The position numbers were made by a program, and so were the translations under genes. 64,000 nucleotides of DNA from Shinisaurus crocodilurus (Eukaryota > Chordata > Lepidosauria > Squamata > Shinisauridae): assembly GCA_021292165.1 (NCBI GenBank), contig JAHFWL010000045.1:62001-126000 (forward strand), read 5' to 3'. How positions within the stretch are numbered: position 1 is the first letter of the stretch; each line of letters begins with the position of its first letter. Of the stretch, positions 45,891 to 56,983 are shown piece after piece. The notes under the pieces were generated by a model, which made no database searches, was not told where the DNA came from, and saw nothing but the letters and a program-made list of their open reading frames with translations.

Positions 45891-46574
45891 TGTAACGTCT
45901 CTCCCCTCACCCTCACCTTGTGATTCGAATCCGAAGCTTTATACGGTCAAATCCCATGTGATTAGAGCCAGTGTGGTGTAGTGGTTTGAGTGCTGGACTG
46001 GGACTCAGGAGATCCGGGTTCTAGTCCCCGCTCGGCCCTGAAGCTCACTGGGTGACTTTGGGCCAGTCACTGACTCTCAGCCTCACCTACCTCACAGGGT
46101 TGTTGTGAGGATAAAATGGAGAGGAGGAGGAGGATTATGTAAGCCGCCTTGGGTTCCTTGCAGGAAAAAAGGCGGGGTATAAATTTAATAAAATAAATAA
46201 ATAAAATAAATCCCACCTCCACACTCTCTTAATCTCCTCTATTGCCACCATCTGTAATGCCCCTCACCTCCGCTCACCACCACCTGTCAGACCCCACCTC
46301 CACACTCTCCCAATCTCCTCCGCTGCCACCAACCCCCTCCAGGGTAACCAATTCAAACAACATCTTTTATGTTTTGAAAATGAAATAAGTTTATTTAACT
46401 ACAATTAAGGGTAGGGAAACGGATAATGTTAATAGATTCTAAGTGTAGAAAACTCCCCCCTCCCCTCTGTCAGACAAAACTGCAGGTCCCAACTCCACTC
46501 AGACTTCTCTACTCTCTCTCTCTCTCCCTCTCCAGACTCCACACCTCTCTCTCAATCTCAACTCACTTCCACAG

Positions 46575-46610
<36 letters not shown>

Positions 46611-46778
46611 TCTCCCACTGCCCTCTGTTCTCAGCACCGCCCACTGTTTATATCACAGGCCTTCTCACTCTCTCAGCCAATCAGCAGACATCTCAACATT
46701 CCACACTCCCCTCACACTCCCCCCTCCCCTCACAGACTAACAGATATAATACTTTGCCCATGGGCAGGGGGCATGACA
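45891..46778. mobile_element. Solo LTR with nested SINE and 5-bp target duplication
   Basis: An 888-base block from TGTAACGTC to GGGGGCATGACA, flanked by GTCAG on both sides (45886-45890, 46779-46783). A plus-strand SINE (45,962-46,210) is nested inside. The internal 'ctaatctcctc.gctgccacca' and 'gcaccgcccactgtttatatcac' blocks are shared with 32679-33110. Two (CT)n runs. Confidence 0.87.
45962..46210 (+). mobile_element. tRNA-derived SINE (reptile type), full length
   Basis: The most complete copy: AGAGCCAGTGTGGTGTAGTG head, GGTTCTAGTCC B box, 'gcggggtataaatttaataaaataaataaa' tail. It carries no useful 5' or 3' gene sequence. Confidence 0.88.
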
Positions 46779-46986
46779 GTCAGCCTTTTTTAATCAGTTT
46801 CCTTGGGAGGAGAAAGTAATGAAAGCTAATGCAGTCTTGGTAAACACACACACAGATTTACAAATGTACAGAAGAGAGGAATAGTAGGGGTACAGCATCA
46901 AGAAATCCCAAAGCAGAAGAATGGCAGGCTCTAGAACTTTTTCTGCTTCATGGATCCAGGTAGTGGTAAAGCTCTGTGCATGTTTC

Positions 46987-47124
46987 ATAGATCACAGAGT
47001 TAGAAGGAGCCTACAAGGCTAGAGGAGGGGTCTCCCATCCAAGTAATAACAAGGCTTGACCCTGCTTAGCTTTCCACGCTCAGACAAGCTGAGCCAGCGT
47101 GAGCCACAGGCCTGTTATGTGTGA
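46987..47124 (-). mobile_element. 5S rRNA-derived SINE, deleted copy
   Basis: Minus-strand copy with the 5S-like 'cttggatgggagacccctc' stretch. The CR1-like tail is shortened compared with 39.3 kb. It lies just below the UPA exon copy at 47.3 kb. Confidence 0.8.
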
Positions 47125-47274
47125 ATGTTGCTCATCTCCCACCTCCTCATCCAGCTTACTGAGACAGGGGACTAATCTTATGGATTAAGTAACTGAGTTT
47201 TAGTTTCTTTCTTTCTTGTTGCTCGCAGCATGGGTTCCCCCAAGCAGTGCATCTGAGCCATCACTGTGACTCAC

Positions 47275-47364
47275 CCAGCATCGCTTACCTTGCGCACAAG
47301 GAAGCACCAGCCAATTTTCAAAGTTGTAGAGATATCCACACACAGGATATTTCAGTTGTACAGC
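47275..47364 (-). pseudogene. Diverged UPA exon copy with an in-frame deletion
   Basis: Copy of exon 20042-20170: same acceptor context (CCCCAG|GCTGT), an open 30-codon frame and a GTGAGT donor. Relative to the intact 43-codon exon it is 39 bases shorter, a multiple of three. Bases around the TTGGCT...TGCTTC...TGC..AAG stretch align clearly, and the remainder is poorly conserved. A GTAAGC 14 bases inside could act as an alternative donor. No other complete FIIND exon was found beside it, so it is called a relic of gene A. The open frame and intact splice sites leave a small chance that it is still used. Confidence 0.5.
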
Positions 47365-48249
47365 CTGGGGAAATACAAAAAGTACAGCCAGTTCTATTTT
47401 GGTGCAAAGATAAAAATGTATGCAAGCTAAGCGCCGTGTCCATGCCAGCGGTAATTGACAATAAAGCAGTCTTCCCAGCTTCGCTATATTTCTCATTTAT
47501 CACTGGGAGTGGAAGAGAAAACCCAGATCTATATAGAGTCCTGCTCAAATGGAATCAAACTTGCCTAGAAAAGCGGCATTTGCCCAGCGAACCAATCACT
47601 CGGCCGTTTAAGGAACCGCGTGGCCATTGGCCACCCCCTCAGGTCTCTCACACCTGTGAGCTAGATATGTATGGTTCATTCACTTGGGAGTTGTGCAGCC
47701 CAGGCGGGTGTGACCCAGGAAGACCTCCCTTGTCACCCAAGGTGTGGCCAAGGGGAAGGGGGGAAATCACGCCCACCCACTCCAAGGCCTGAGAGGGCTC
47801 GGCTCGCCCAATACCCATCAGGCTAGTCGCCTAAGAAGTAGGTTTAGTTCCCACACTGACACTGCATGGCAGATGATGTACGGTATATTTTTTTAAAATG
47901 TGACCATTGTTCATCTCGAAACCTGTGTCTCATGTCTGTCTTGTCTCCTGTGTCTGCAAATAGCTAGCCCCCATGGGTTTATTCCAGAGGTGGTGTTAGG
48001 GGGTGGCCCACTGGCCCACTTGGTCATTTTGGCTACACCCTGGTTTTAAGGGAGATAAGAAGGAACTTCACAGGAGCATCTGTGGGGTTGCAGCTGGCTA
48101 ACTCTCCTCCCAGTTTAAACTCACAGCTCCTGAGATTCCTCCTTGCTCAGAAGTAAGAGTGGTGAAGGAGATGGTGGCAGAAGCAAAGAGAAGAAGGTAG
48201 TGGGGCACAGCCTGCTTCTCAGGGTTGGCATGCACAATCTTCACAGTGC

Positions 48250-48842
48250 CATCAGCATGAATTCCAGTGTGATGTGAATCCTTGCTCCAGCAGAGGAACA
48301 TGTGACGGCAGAGGAACAGCAAGACTTTTCAGCGCTCTTGTCTTCCTGCATAGAAAGGAAGAACTTGCAACATTGCCAGCAATGACAACAGCTCAGTCCC
48401 CAACCCTTTTCTCAATGGTGGAACCTGTCTTAGCAGTGGAGATTCTTGCATTTGTAAACAAGGTTGGGAAGGACAGGAATACTCAGGATATTAATGACTG
48501 TAATGCCCAGTTGGCATTTTGGATTGAAGACATCTGTGCTCGTGGTGTGAATTGGTTTCCTGGAGATTGTCTGCCTGGGTTTGCTGGTCCAGACTCAGAA
48601 TTAATCTCAATGAATGCCAGTCCTCCCCTTGGGCATATAGTGCTACTTGTATTGATGAACTAAATGGATATAGGTGCACCTGCCCCTGTGGAGTTTGGAC
48701 AAACTGAAATGAGTTGCCAAGAAGTGATAGGCTTTAGAAAATCTTGTAGGCTTAAAGAAATGACCTTTCCCCATGGAGTAGGCAGGAGCAAGATTTCAAC
48801 AACTGTCCCTGCCTAGATGGCCATGTTGATTGCACCAAGGTG
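48250..48842 (+). pseudogene. JAG2: JAG2-like processed pseudogene, part 1
   Basis: The plus strand reads, across shifting frames, as consecutive EGF repeats of a Jagged-type Notch ligand: [72 protein letters not shown]. It then continues into the cysteine-rich segment CQEVIGF.KSC, FPHG and CLDGHVDCTKV. The CQEVIGF block favours JAG2 over JAG1. In the parent gene this spans several exons; here there are no introns, so it is a retrocopy. Stops and frameshifts kill it. It continues at 50.3 kb after an L2 insertion. Unrelated to the inflammasome genes. Confidence 0.78.
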
Positions 48843-48855
48843 TGATGATGATGAC

Positions 48856-48945
<90 letters not shown>
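48842..48945. repeat. (GAT)n to (ATC)n inverted microsatellite
   Basis: About 48 bases of GAT units switch to about 55 bases of ATC units at 48,890, giving a near-perfect hairpin. It abuts the 3' end of the L2 LINE. Confidence 0.9.
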
Positions 48946-48949
48946 TATT

Positions 48950-50290
48950 AATTTTATTTGTATACCACCCAACAGCCGAAGCTCTCTGGGCGGCTTACAA
49001 CAATCAGTAAAAGACACAATGATATAATATAAAATATACACAATAAAAACATTATAAAAATTTAAAACCAAGTTTAAAATGACACAAATAACTAAAACAA
49101 ATTAATGCAATGTGACCCATAAAAAAGATTTTAAAAAACCACCCCACCATGCACTATTTAGAGTTGTTAAAAGCCTCAACATAGAGGGCAGTCTTAACCT
49201 GGGGCCAAAAGGATTGTAGAGTTGGCGCCAGGCGGGCCTCAGGGAGGAGCTTGTTCCAGAGTTGGGGGGCTACCACAGAGAAGGCCCTCCCTCTGGTCGC
49301 CGCTCTCCGAACCTCCCTCGGAAGTGGCAACCACAGGAAGGCCACAGATGTTGGGCGTAGTGTCTGGGTAGATTGTGGTTGGGAGAGGCGTTCCATCAAG
49401 TAATGTGGTCCCAAACTGTGTAGGGCTTTAAAGGTTAAGACCAGCACCTTGAATCGGACTTGGAAGCATACAGGCAGACAGTGCAAGCGAGGCAGAACTG
49501 GTGCTATGTGTTCATACCTTCTGGTCCCACTAATAAGTCTGGTTGCCACATTTTGCACAAGCTGCAGCTTCTGAACAAGCTGCAGCTTCTGAACAGTCTT
49601 CAAGGGCAGCCCCATGTAAAGTGCATTGCAGTAGTCTAGCTTTGAGATTACCAGAGCATAGATTACTAAAATCAGGCTATCCCTGTCCAGACAGGGGCAG
49701 AGCAGGGCCACCAGCCAGAGCTGGTAGAAGGCACTCCATGCCACTGAGGCCACTTGAGCCTCAAGTGACAAAGATGGTTCAAGGAGAACCCCCAAGCTAT
49801 GGATCTGCTTCTTCAAGGGGAGTGCAACCCCATCCAGAACAGGTTGAACACCCTCCATTCGGTCAGAGGAACCACCCACCAACAGCATCTCAGTCTTGTG
49901 TCTGGATTGAGCTTCAGTTTGTTAGCCCTCATCCAGTTCATTGTCACAGTCAGACACCAGTTTAGCACATCCACAGCTTCACCTGCTGAAGATGAAAAGA
50001 ATAAATAGAGCTGCGTGTCATCAGCGTACTGATGGCAACGCACTCCAGAACTCTGGATGACCCCACTCAGTGGTTTCATGTACTGTATATGTTGAAAAGC
50101 ATGGGGGATAAGACTGACCCCTGAGGAACCCCATACTGGAGAGTCCATGGGGCCGAGCAGTATTCCCCAAGCACCACCTTCTGGAGCCATCCATCCAAGT
50201 TGTCTTCCAAACATCTGGACCATGCTAGTTCCCAACATCTCAGAGGTCAAGAATGCCCTGCCCAGAGCAAACATCTATCAAGTATTTCCA
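48950..50290 (-). mobile_element. L2 LINE inserted in the JAG2 retrocopy
   Basis: The minus strand encodes the end of an L2 reverse transcriptase: MRANKLKLNPD, LGVLLEPSLSLEAQVASVA, SKLDYCNALYMGLP, KLQLVQNVATRLISGTRRYE, LHCLPVCFQVRFKVLVLTFK, then the 3' UTR with 'accacccaacagccgaagctctctgggcggctta'. It has a 15-base in-frame repeat (KLQLVQ twice). A polymerase core is readable in part (QYADDTQLYLF). 5'-truncated. Confidence 0.9.
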
Positions 50291-50299
50291 ACCCCTTGT

Positions 50300-50715
50300 G
50301 CTAACTGGGGAATAAACAGTGAATTGGATCCTCTGTCCCAACAACATTAAATGCCACCCCAAATCGGGCTACTTGGACAAAAACTGTGCCAGAATAACAC
50401 ATTTTTACAAAATAAAATAACGACAAAGTACTCCTGGTACATTACTATTGAAAACATTTGCTCTGAAATCAGGTACTTACCAGCCACTAGATCCATTTCT
50501 AGTGGAAGAATGTTGTTCATATTTTGTGATGATCTCTCATACACCATAGAGAACACAGTGGAAGTTACTCTTACTTTCATCTCACACTGCAATGAGACAT
50601 GTAACCGCCACATTCAGAACACAGCCAATACTATAGAAAATGCCATCACAAAGCAGGGAAAACTGCACCGTTCATGCAGGCCAAATCAAAGTAAACAAAG
50701 CCAGAACAGAAGCCA
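50300..50715 (+). pseudogene. JAG2: JAG2-like processed pseudogene, part 2
   Basis: Continuation of the 48.3-kb retrocopy after the L2 insertion. Readable pieces are PTPCANWG, PPQIGLLGQ, the juxtamembrane region ENICSEIRYLPATRSIS, RMLFI.CD, ENTVEVT, IQNTANTI and NAITKQG, in the order expected for the extracellular C-terminal part of JAG2. Frame changes and stop codons are present. The transmembrane and intracellular parts were not found. Confidence 0.75.
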
Positions 50716-50719
50716 TAGG

Positions 50720-53330
50720 CATAGTGGTTAGGAATTCTTCATGACATTATCATGAAGAATTCCTTATCATGACATTGCCAGTCCTCTGTGCCATCTGTAG
50801 TACTGAATGGTTAATTTGTATATTTTTGTATGTGTTAAACACACACAAAAAAGTGGGGGGGGGGAGAAGGAGAGAAATCACTCATCCATCCAGAGAAGAG
50901 GGCTTCAAATTATCAGTGGGCAGCTCTGAAGATAGATGGACCTTACAATCACAGAAAAGAAATACTCATTTCAAAAGCAACAATTTTATATCTCCTTTAA
51001 AAAATAACATGGGCCAAAACAGACATTACTTTAAATCTGTGACTAGTAGCTATGTCTTTTATTCATTTTAACACTAGAGTAAGTGCAGAGCCCCCTATCT
51101 GGATCTTACCCCCCCCCGCATCCTCCATGCTTTGGTCCTGATCTGAATTGACCCCCCCTGCACCTACTCTAGAGTAAAGATGGAAAAGAAAAAGACACCG
51201 CTGCTAGACACAGATATAAAATAATGTCTGTATTGGACCTCAGTATCTGTACAAGACCTTGCCGCTGTGGGTGGCCCTCCACTTCAGACCTGCTGCTCCC
51301 AGGGGCTGCTGCCAATTGCCCCATCCTGCATAACCCTGTGCCCAAGCTCTTCCTTCTTCCCTTGCTTTATGTAATCTGAGTAGGGTGTGTTGGTTCCACT
51401 TAATTCTATGGAACAAAGGAAGAATGTAAAATCACGAAAGGGGGAGGGATTCACTCCCAAGTGCAGGGTTGTTGTGAGGATAAAACGGAGAGGAGGAGGA
51501 CGATTATGTAAGCCGCACTGGGTTCCTTGCAGGGGGAAAATCGGATATAAATACAACACACACGTACAGCAAAAGGAAGCAATGAGAAGGTAAATTATTT
51601 CCTGGAAATTGGCTGCTAAACTTGTACAGCAGTCTCCAGCCACATGAGGGCACGGCAGGCGCCTTTTGGCTTTCAGTTTTGTTTTCCAAGGCCAACAGTT
51701 GCCAACACGATCGTCCTGCCCTGCCTTGCCTACTGGCACGGCCAGCCCCGCTTATCTCTAGGAACAGCTTTCCACAGAATGCATCAATTCTGATACTTGT
51801 TTTACACTCACACAGTGAATTCATCCCATATGGAAAAGTAGTCAGAATGGTTTCATTTGGATAGATCCGGAAAGCAGATCCAACAGGAATCTATCTAGGA
51901 TCTTTCTGTTAAGATCCTCACTAGAAAGCACATACCGTAGGTAACTATATAGCTTTTCTTCTGTGTATTGTATAAACTGTCTTCCAAAAAAGAATTGCAT
52001 GAATAACAGCACACTGGAATTGACTGAGAATGTTGGGTAGGGATTATCTAGCCCATAACTCCTCCAGTTATCCAGTTCAATCACAACCCACACTCACCCA
52101 TACTTAACCCTTGAGTGTGGGCTATTGTGTTGTTTGAACCCAGTTAGTGTCTGATTTGGTATAAAGCAGCTTCCTGTGTTCCACCAGGATTATTCTTGTT
52201 GTTGAATATCTGGCTGATGTATTTGGAGGGAAGATCCTCCTGACCCACACCCCCAATTTAGTATAGCTCAGCTGGCTGAGTGGCTTATGCTGTAACATAA
52301 GGGAGCTGCCTTCAAGCTCAGTATTGTCTTCAGTGACTGGCAGCAGCTGCCCAAAGTTTCAGATAAGGATCTTTCCCAGCCCTACCCGGAGCTGAAACTT
52401 TCTGTATGCCACAAACTTGTCTGCCACTGAGCTGTGGACCTTTCCCAAGCCTCAGCCCTTGTAGGAACTGAAGATTGCTGCGGGTATCTCCGGATATTTC
52501 CAGAGACACATCACATTAAAAAAAAAAGATATCTGTTGCTTTTTGAAAAAGTGGGGTCTGTGTAACTGAATCCACCTAATTCCTGCTACTGTGCTTTCTT
52601 TAAGAACTATTGCTGTGATCCACGCTTCTTTCCCTTGGTTCGCCCGGCTCACTGGGTTGAACTTGGCATCTGAGCAAACATATACTATGCATTTTCCTTA
52701 CTTTTCTGCTTTGTAAACTGTTGGACAAGTGCATAACAACATATTATACATAATGGCAACAATTTCTGTTGCATTAATTGATTTGGGCATTAATATCTAT
52801 ATAATTTGTGAGGGAAAACCACCGAGATTCTTTCAGAAGTATCAGGACAATGTAAACTTTAAAAGCTCATAACTTTATCATTTGCCCATTAAATAAGCAG
52901 GTGTAAAATACACTTGAAAAGCAGGCAACATTCATCACTTCCAGAGCCCCCTGCCCCTTCTAGGATCCCTGGTGGGAGGAGAGAATTACTTTTTATTGAG
53001 TACCACATGCGGTATGTTCATTTCCTTACACTTCTCCGCAACCATGAGGACTAGAAATTTGTATTTTAAAATGTATATATTTCTGAATATTCACAAATTA
53101 ATGCATGGCATGGGCATTGGGTGTAAAGCTTGTAATTCAGGCAATAGGACAATGCCACCATGGGCCTCAGATGTTTTGTGCCCAAACAGAGGTCAAATTA
53201 ATTGGAACCTGAACACTGAGTGCTTGGAACAAGTGAGTGCTTGGAAGACGATGATATATTGCTTATTTGGAGACAAACAGCATACAGGGCTGGGGTTCCT
53301 GTGTCGTGGAACAGTATTACTCTTTGTCGT
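50720..53330. other. Mostly unique sequence of the gene A interval
   Basis: Contains a small hairpin at 50,730-50,763 (GGAATTCTTCATGA and its inverse), a partial SINE (51,475-51,560), a GGGTTCAGACAAC-type fragment (52,070-52,150) and a tRNA-SINE-like fragment (52,262-52,450). No FIIND exon recognised here, though two would be expected if gene A were complete. Confidence 0.4.
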
Positions 53331-53339
53331 CTTCATTGC

Positions 53340-53545
53340 CTCATCTTCAAGGTCAGCAGTAATGAACAAGGTTTTGATCTGTTTATCTTTGCAAGAACAG
53401 TTCTAGCATGGCACCAAGTTGCAGAGTTCTCCCATTTTATACTGTTGGAACTTCGTTTCCTTGAGGTGTTTTGGTATTCCTCTTCACCTAGTATGGTGCC
53501 ATGCCAGCTCTACTGTGGCAGTCCACTGGATCAGATGTTCTCAGC
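53340..53545 (-). pseudogene. CARD exon relic (gene A)
   Basis: It aligns with the CARD exon along its length. Plus-strand landmarks are GCCTCATCTTCAAGGTCA, TTGCAAGA, GCACCAAGTTGCAG, TTCCTTGAGG and TGGTGCCATGC. In the minus frame, GTILGEEEYQ corresponds to GSVLDEEQYQ, but stop codons precede it and indels follow. It is only 0.3 kb downstream of the diverged FIIND exon, far closer than the 7 kb in gene B, so the UPA exons that should lie between have been deleted or moved. Non-functional. Confidence 0.65.
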
Positions 53546-53866
53546 ACCCCTTGATGATATGTGGAATAATTAGGAACGGGCAAGAATTTTTCCTGGTTCA
53601 TTTTTTGATAAGAACTTCCCAAAATGTGCAAATTCATTCATAAACAGGATGGAAAGCACTTGAGATTTTTAAAAAAAATGGAGTGTGGGAGAAAGCGAAA
53701 CTGCTATACCTAGCCATGGTGTCAGGTACAAAAGATCTGAAATCTAGGGATATGTCCACACCATAAATGTATACTGATTTATTGGCCATTTCTATTTTTC
53801 TGGAGCCCTGGGAATGGTAGTTTTGTTAGGGTAGGGATTTCCACGAGAAAATTCAAAGCACCTCAC

Positions 53867-54112
53867 CAGTATGCAATTCCCCAAAATCTTTGGTGGAAGC
53901 CAGGGTAAGTGGGATAAACCTGGCAAAAGTTTGTAGTAAGATAGATATGGCATCAGTGAATAAGTGCAGAGGGATGCTGCAAGGCTGCCATGGTTGGAGT
54001 GAGACAAAACAGCTGGGCTCCCAGATGTTTTTGGAAATTGGCAGTATCTGGGCAGACAGGGAAGGGCTCGTCATTTCTTCCTGAGACGGCACTGACAGAT
54101 GTCTGCTAGCAC
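53867..54112 (-). pseudogene. Diverged FIIND self-cleavage exon (gene A)
   Basis: Open stretch of 246 bases (2+243+1) with an excellent acceptor (TTTCTCTTCTAG) and a GTGAGG donor. It starts in the same phase as exon 23927-24180 and shows weak colinear similarity: EEM against EEGM, then ILPISKNIWEP against VIPFHAVWENP at matching spacing. The cleavage histidine and the Phe-Ser-Pro motif are not kept, and the C-terminal UPA strand is not recognisable in this frame. It ends phase 1, whereas the intact copy ends phase 0. I read it as a decayed FIIND exon. A rapidly diverged but still spliced exon cannot be excluded, because there are no stops in the frame. Confidence 0.45.
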
Positions 54113-54295
54113 CTAGAAGAGAAACAAAGAAAGAGTTTGTGAATGTGTGAAACCACTAAGTATTGTTAGGAAATGAAAGGGACAATAGCCCAAAATCCTG
54201 TCGGAAACTCTAATGGCAAGGGATGCTGGGAGCTGTAGGCCAGCAACATCTGCGGACCCAAGGTTGGGAACCACTGTTCTAAAAGGTTCCATACA

Positions 54296-54466
54296 GGCCC
54301 GTGGCTTACGCTGGCTCAGCTTGTCTGAGTGTGGCAAGCTAAGCAGGGTTAGGCCTGGTTATTACTTGGATGGGAGACCCCTCCTCTAGTTTCCTGCATT
54401 GAGCAGGGGGTTGGACTCAATAGCCTTGTAGGCTCCTTCCAACTCTATGATCTATGAAATCTATGA
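54296..54466 (+). mobile_element. 5S rRNA-derived SINE
   Basis: 'aagctaagcagggttaggcctggttattacttggatgggagacc' (5S internal promoter) followed by 'tgcattgagcagggggttggactcaatagccttgtaggctcctt' (CR1-like tail). Confidence 0.88.
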
Positions 54467-55319
54467 TACAAATGACAGATTTCAAGTAGAGGATTGGAAA
54501 GGAGAACAGAGCAGTCCCAGAAATTCATGGTCAATGTGATAATTAAATAAAATTGTGAGAGTAAAAGGAGACATTTGCAGGTTGGAAGGAAGGCTTCTTT
54601 GAAAAGAAAGAAAAGGTTGGGAATTTGTTTCAAGAAACAACAGGAGCTAGTAGCGTGGAATTTGGGGCAGGCTCCAACGCTGCCCATCCTTGAGCAGGAC
54701 CCACGGCCACTTCCACTCCACAGTCAGCTCCGCCAGTTCCGTTCCGCGAGCGGCACCCAACGCCTGTGCAAAGGAGATTTAGCACTTCCGAGGCCAAGCT
54801 CCAAAACGAGTGGAAACGCTAGTTTCTGGAACAGGGCAGGTTGGCGGAGCTCCTTTATGCAAGCTCCGCCAACCTGCCCCATTCCAGAAATGAGTATTTC
54901 CGCTAATTTCGGGTTGCCCCCCAGAGGCGCTAAATCTCTGGTGCACAAGTGGTGGGCGCTGCTTATGGACTGGAATCGGTGGGGCTGGCCACTCATGGAT
55001 GGTCATTGTTGGATTCTGCCCATGGTTTTGTGTGGTTTTTTTAAAAATCTAGCCAGGTCAGCTATTTTTGGAATATGTTGGTTGAAAGTACCGGTACTTG
55101 GTTAGAGAATATACTCAGGGTTTGGGGCCAGGGCATGTCAGCAGAGGCGGTGTTAGGGAGCAGCCCACTAGGACTGGAGCCCCAAATTTATTTATTTATT
55201 TATTTATTTATTACATTTATCAATCGCCCATCTGGCCGGTCACCCGGCCACCCTTTCATTTGCAGTCCCGAATCTCTGGGAGGCCATCTGCCTGCCCCAC
55301 CACCCTGCTGCTGTCCATG

Positions 55320-56110
55320 GGCACTTGCTGAAATAAAGGTACGGGGCTCTGATGATCTCTGTTGCAACTGATTCCCCTGGATTAGCTGGCTGTTTGCCCA
55401 CATGTGCATCACCTCCTGCTGTCCCCCACTTGAATCTTTCTATCTGAGGTTTTTTTTTCTAAGGAGAGCCAGTGTGGCGTAGTGGTGAGAGTGTTGGACT
55501 GGGACTCGGGAGATCTGGGTTCTAGTCCCCGCTCGCCCATGAAACTCACTGGGTGACTTTGGGCCAGTCACTGACTCTCAGCCTAACCTACCTCACAGGA
55601 TAAAATGGAGAGGAGGAGGAGGATTATGTAAGCCGCCTTGGGTTCCTTGCAGGAAAAATAAATAAATAAAAATAAAATAAGATAAAATCCCCTCCTCTCC
55701 CCTGTCCATACATCCTTTTTACAAATAAGGGTGTCCTTAGGAGACAGGGTCCTTTAAAGGCACACAGAGAGAGACTTTGGAGCATATGCAAATTAGCATA
55801 TGCAAATATGTGGATTTTTTCTTGTCCTGTGGGCCTGAGCCCCAGGTCTTTTCAGTACCTAGCACAGTGTTCTCCAACCTTGGGTCCCCAGATGTTTTTG
55901 GCCTACAACTCCCAGCATGCCCCAGCCATGCCCCAGCCAGCATAGCTGGCTGGGGCATGCTGGGAGTTGTAGGCCAAAAACATCTGGGGACCCAAGGTTG
56001 GAGAACACTGACTGCCCCTGCATGTGGGAAACATTTCACTGTTTCGACTTGGACAAGACTGCAGTGCCTGTAAGAACCAAAGAAGGAATTTTAAGGAAGG
56101 TGGAGAGATG
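55320..56110. repeat. Paralogous segment with SINE and foldback insertions
   Basis: Partner of 11.46-12.30 kb. A plus-strand reptile SINE (55,468-55,690) and a near-perfect palindrome (55,865-56,010) are inserted here and absent from the partner. Confidence 0.72.
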
Positions 56111-56399
56111 AGGGAGAGGGACAAAAAATAAAATAGTTAGGAGGTGATTATGCAACAGAAAGAAAATGGAAACAGAGAAGGTGATAGATATCTTTATGGC
56201 TAATTGGAAGGGAGGAAGAAAAGAAGGAAGATGGTGCACTGTTTTTTAAATTATTCATAAATTATACATAATATGTAAAATAATGAGTTATTATTCCTAT
56301 TTATTTATTTAATATATTTATTTACCTCCCATCAGCCAAAAGGCTCCCTGGGCAGTTTACAAGAATTTATTTATCCTGTAAACTTTATTTAGCCTGTAA

Positions 56400-56516
56400 A
56401 AGCTGCTTTCTAAATTCCAGCTGTATCACTTTGAGTAGATGGAAAGCCCCTTACAGGCTGTAAGGGGCTTTCCATCTGCTCAAAGTGATACAGCTGGAAT
56501 TCAGAAAGCAGCTTTT
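56400..56516. repeat. Second type of foldback palindrome
   Basis: AAGCTGCTTTCTAAATTCCAGC...TTACAGG and the inverse CTGTAAGGGG...GAATTCAGAAAGCAGCTT form arms of about 58 bases with a few mismatches and no loop. Between L2-like sequence and gene A intron sequence. Confidence 0.87.
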
Positions 56517-56983
56517 GGGTTCCAGGCTTTCCTTTTTTATTTTTGTGTCACAGTTTTATTGATAAAGTAAAAAAAAAAAAGAAGAAGAAGAACAAGCTCG
56601 GTCAATAACGGTACTGAAAAGAAAGGAAAAATAAAATAAAAATGCTTTGGGGAATATACTGGGTGATTGACAGATATTATACAAAGACTGATTTTTAAAT
56701 TTCCTTTCCAATTAGTTTTATGCAATGAAATAATGGGGTGGGGGGAGTTCCCTTCCATCCCAGTTTTCCCAAGACATCACTATACTCCTAAGATGCACCT
56801 GGCCCAGGTCGAGGAAGCTCTCCTCTACCCTGTCCCACCACCTCCAGAAGACTTGATCGGGTTTTGCCAGGACCCCCGAACTGGAGAATGGGAGACTATG
56901 TAAGGTTTTCCCTCCTTCCACTCCCTCGGGCAGGATCGACTGTTCTCCGCGCAGGGCGAAGCTGGCGCTACCTTTTCCCTTAC

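Noticed and set aside
45962..46040. tRNA gene
   Set aside because: A/B-box-like sequence without a foldable cloverleaf; it is the head of a SINE present in many copies.
49154..49888. 244-codon minus-strand frame
   Set aside because: It is the reverse transcriptase end of an L2 LINE, not a host gene.
54296..54466. 5S rRNA gene
   Set aside because: Only the internal part of 5S is present, with a SINE tail; four dispersed diverged copies indicate SINEs.
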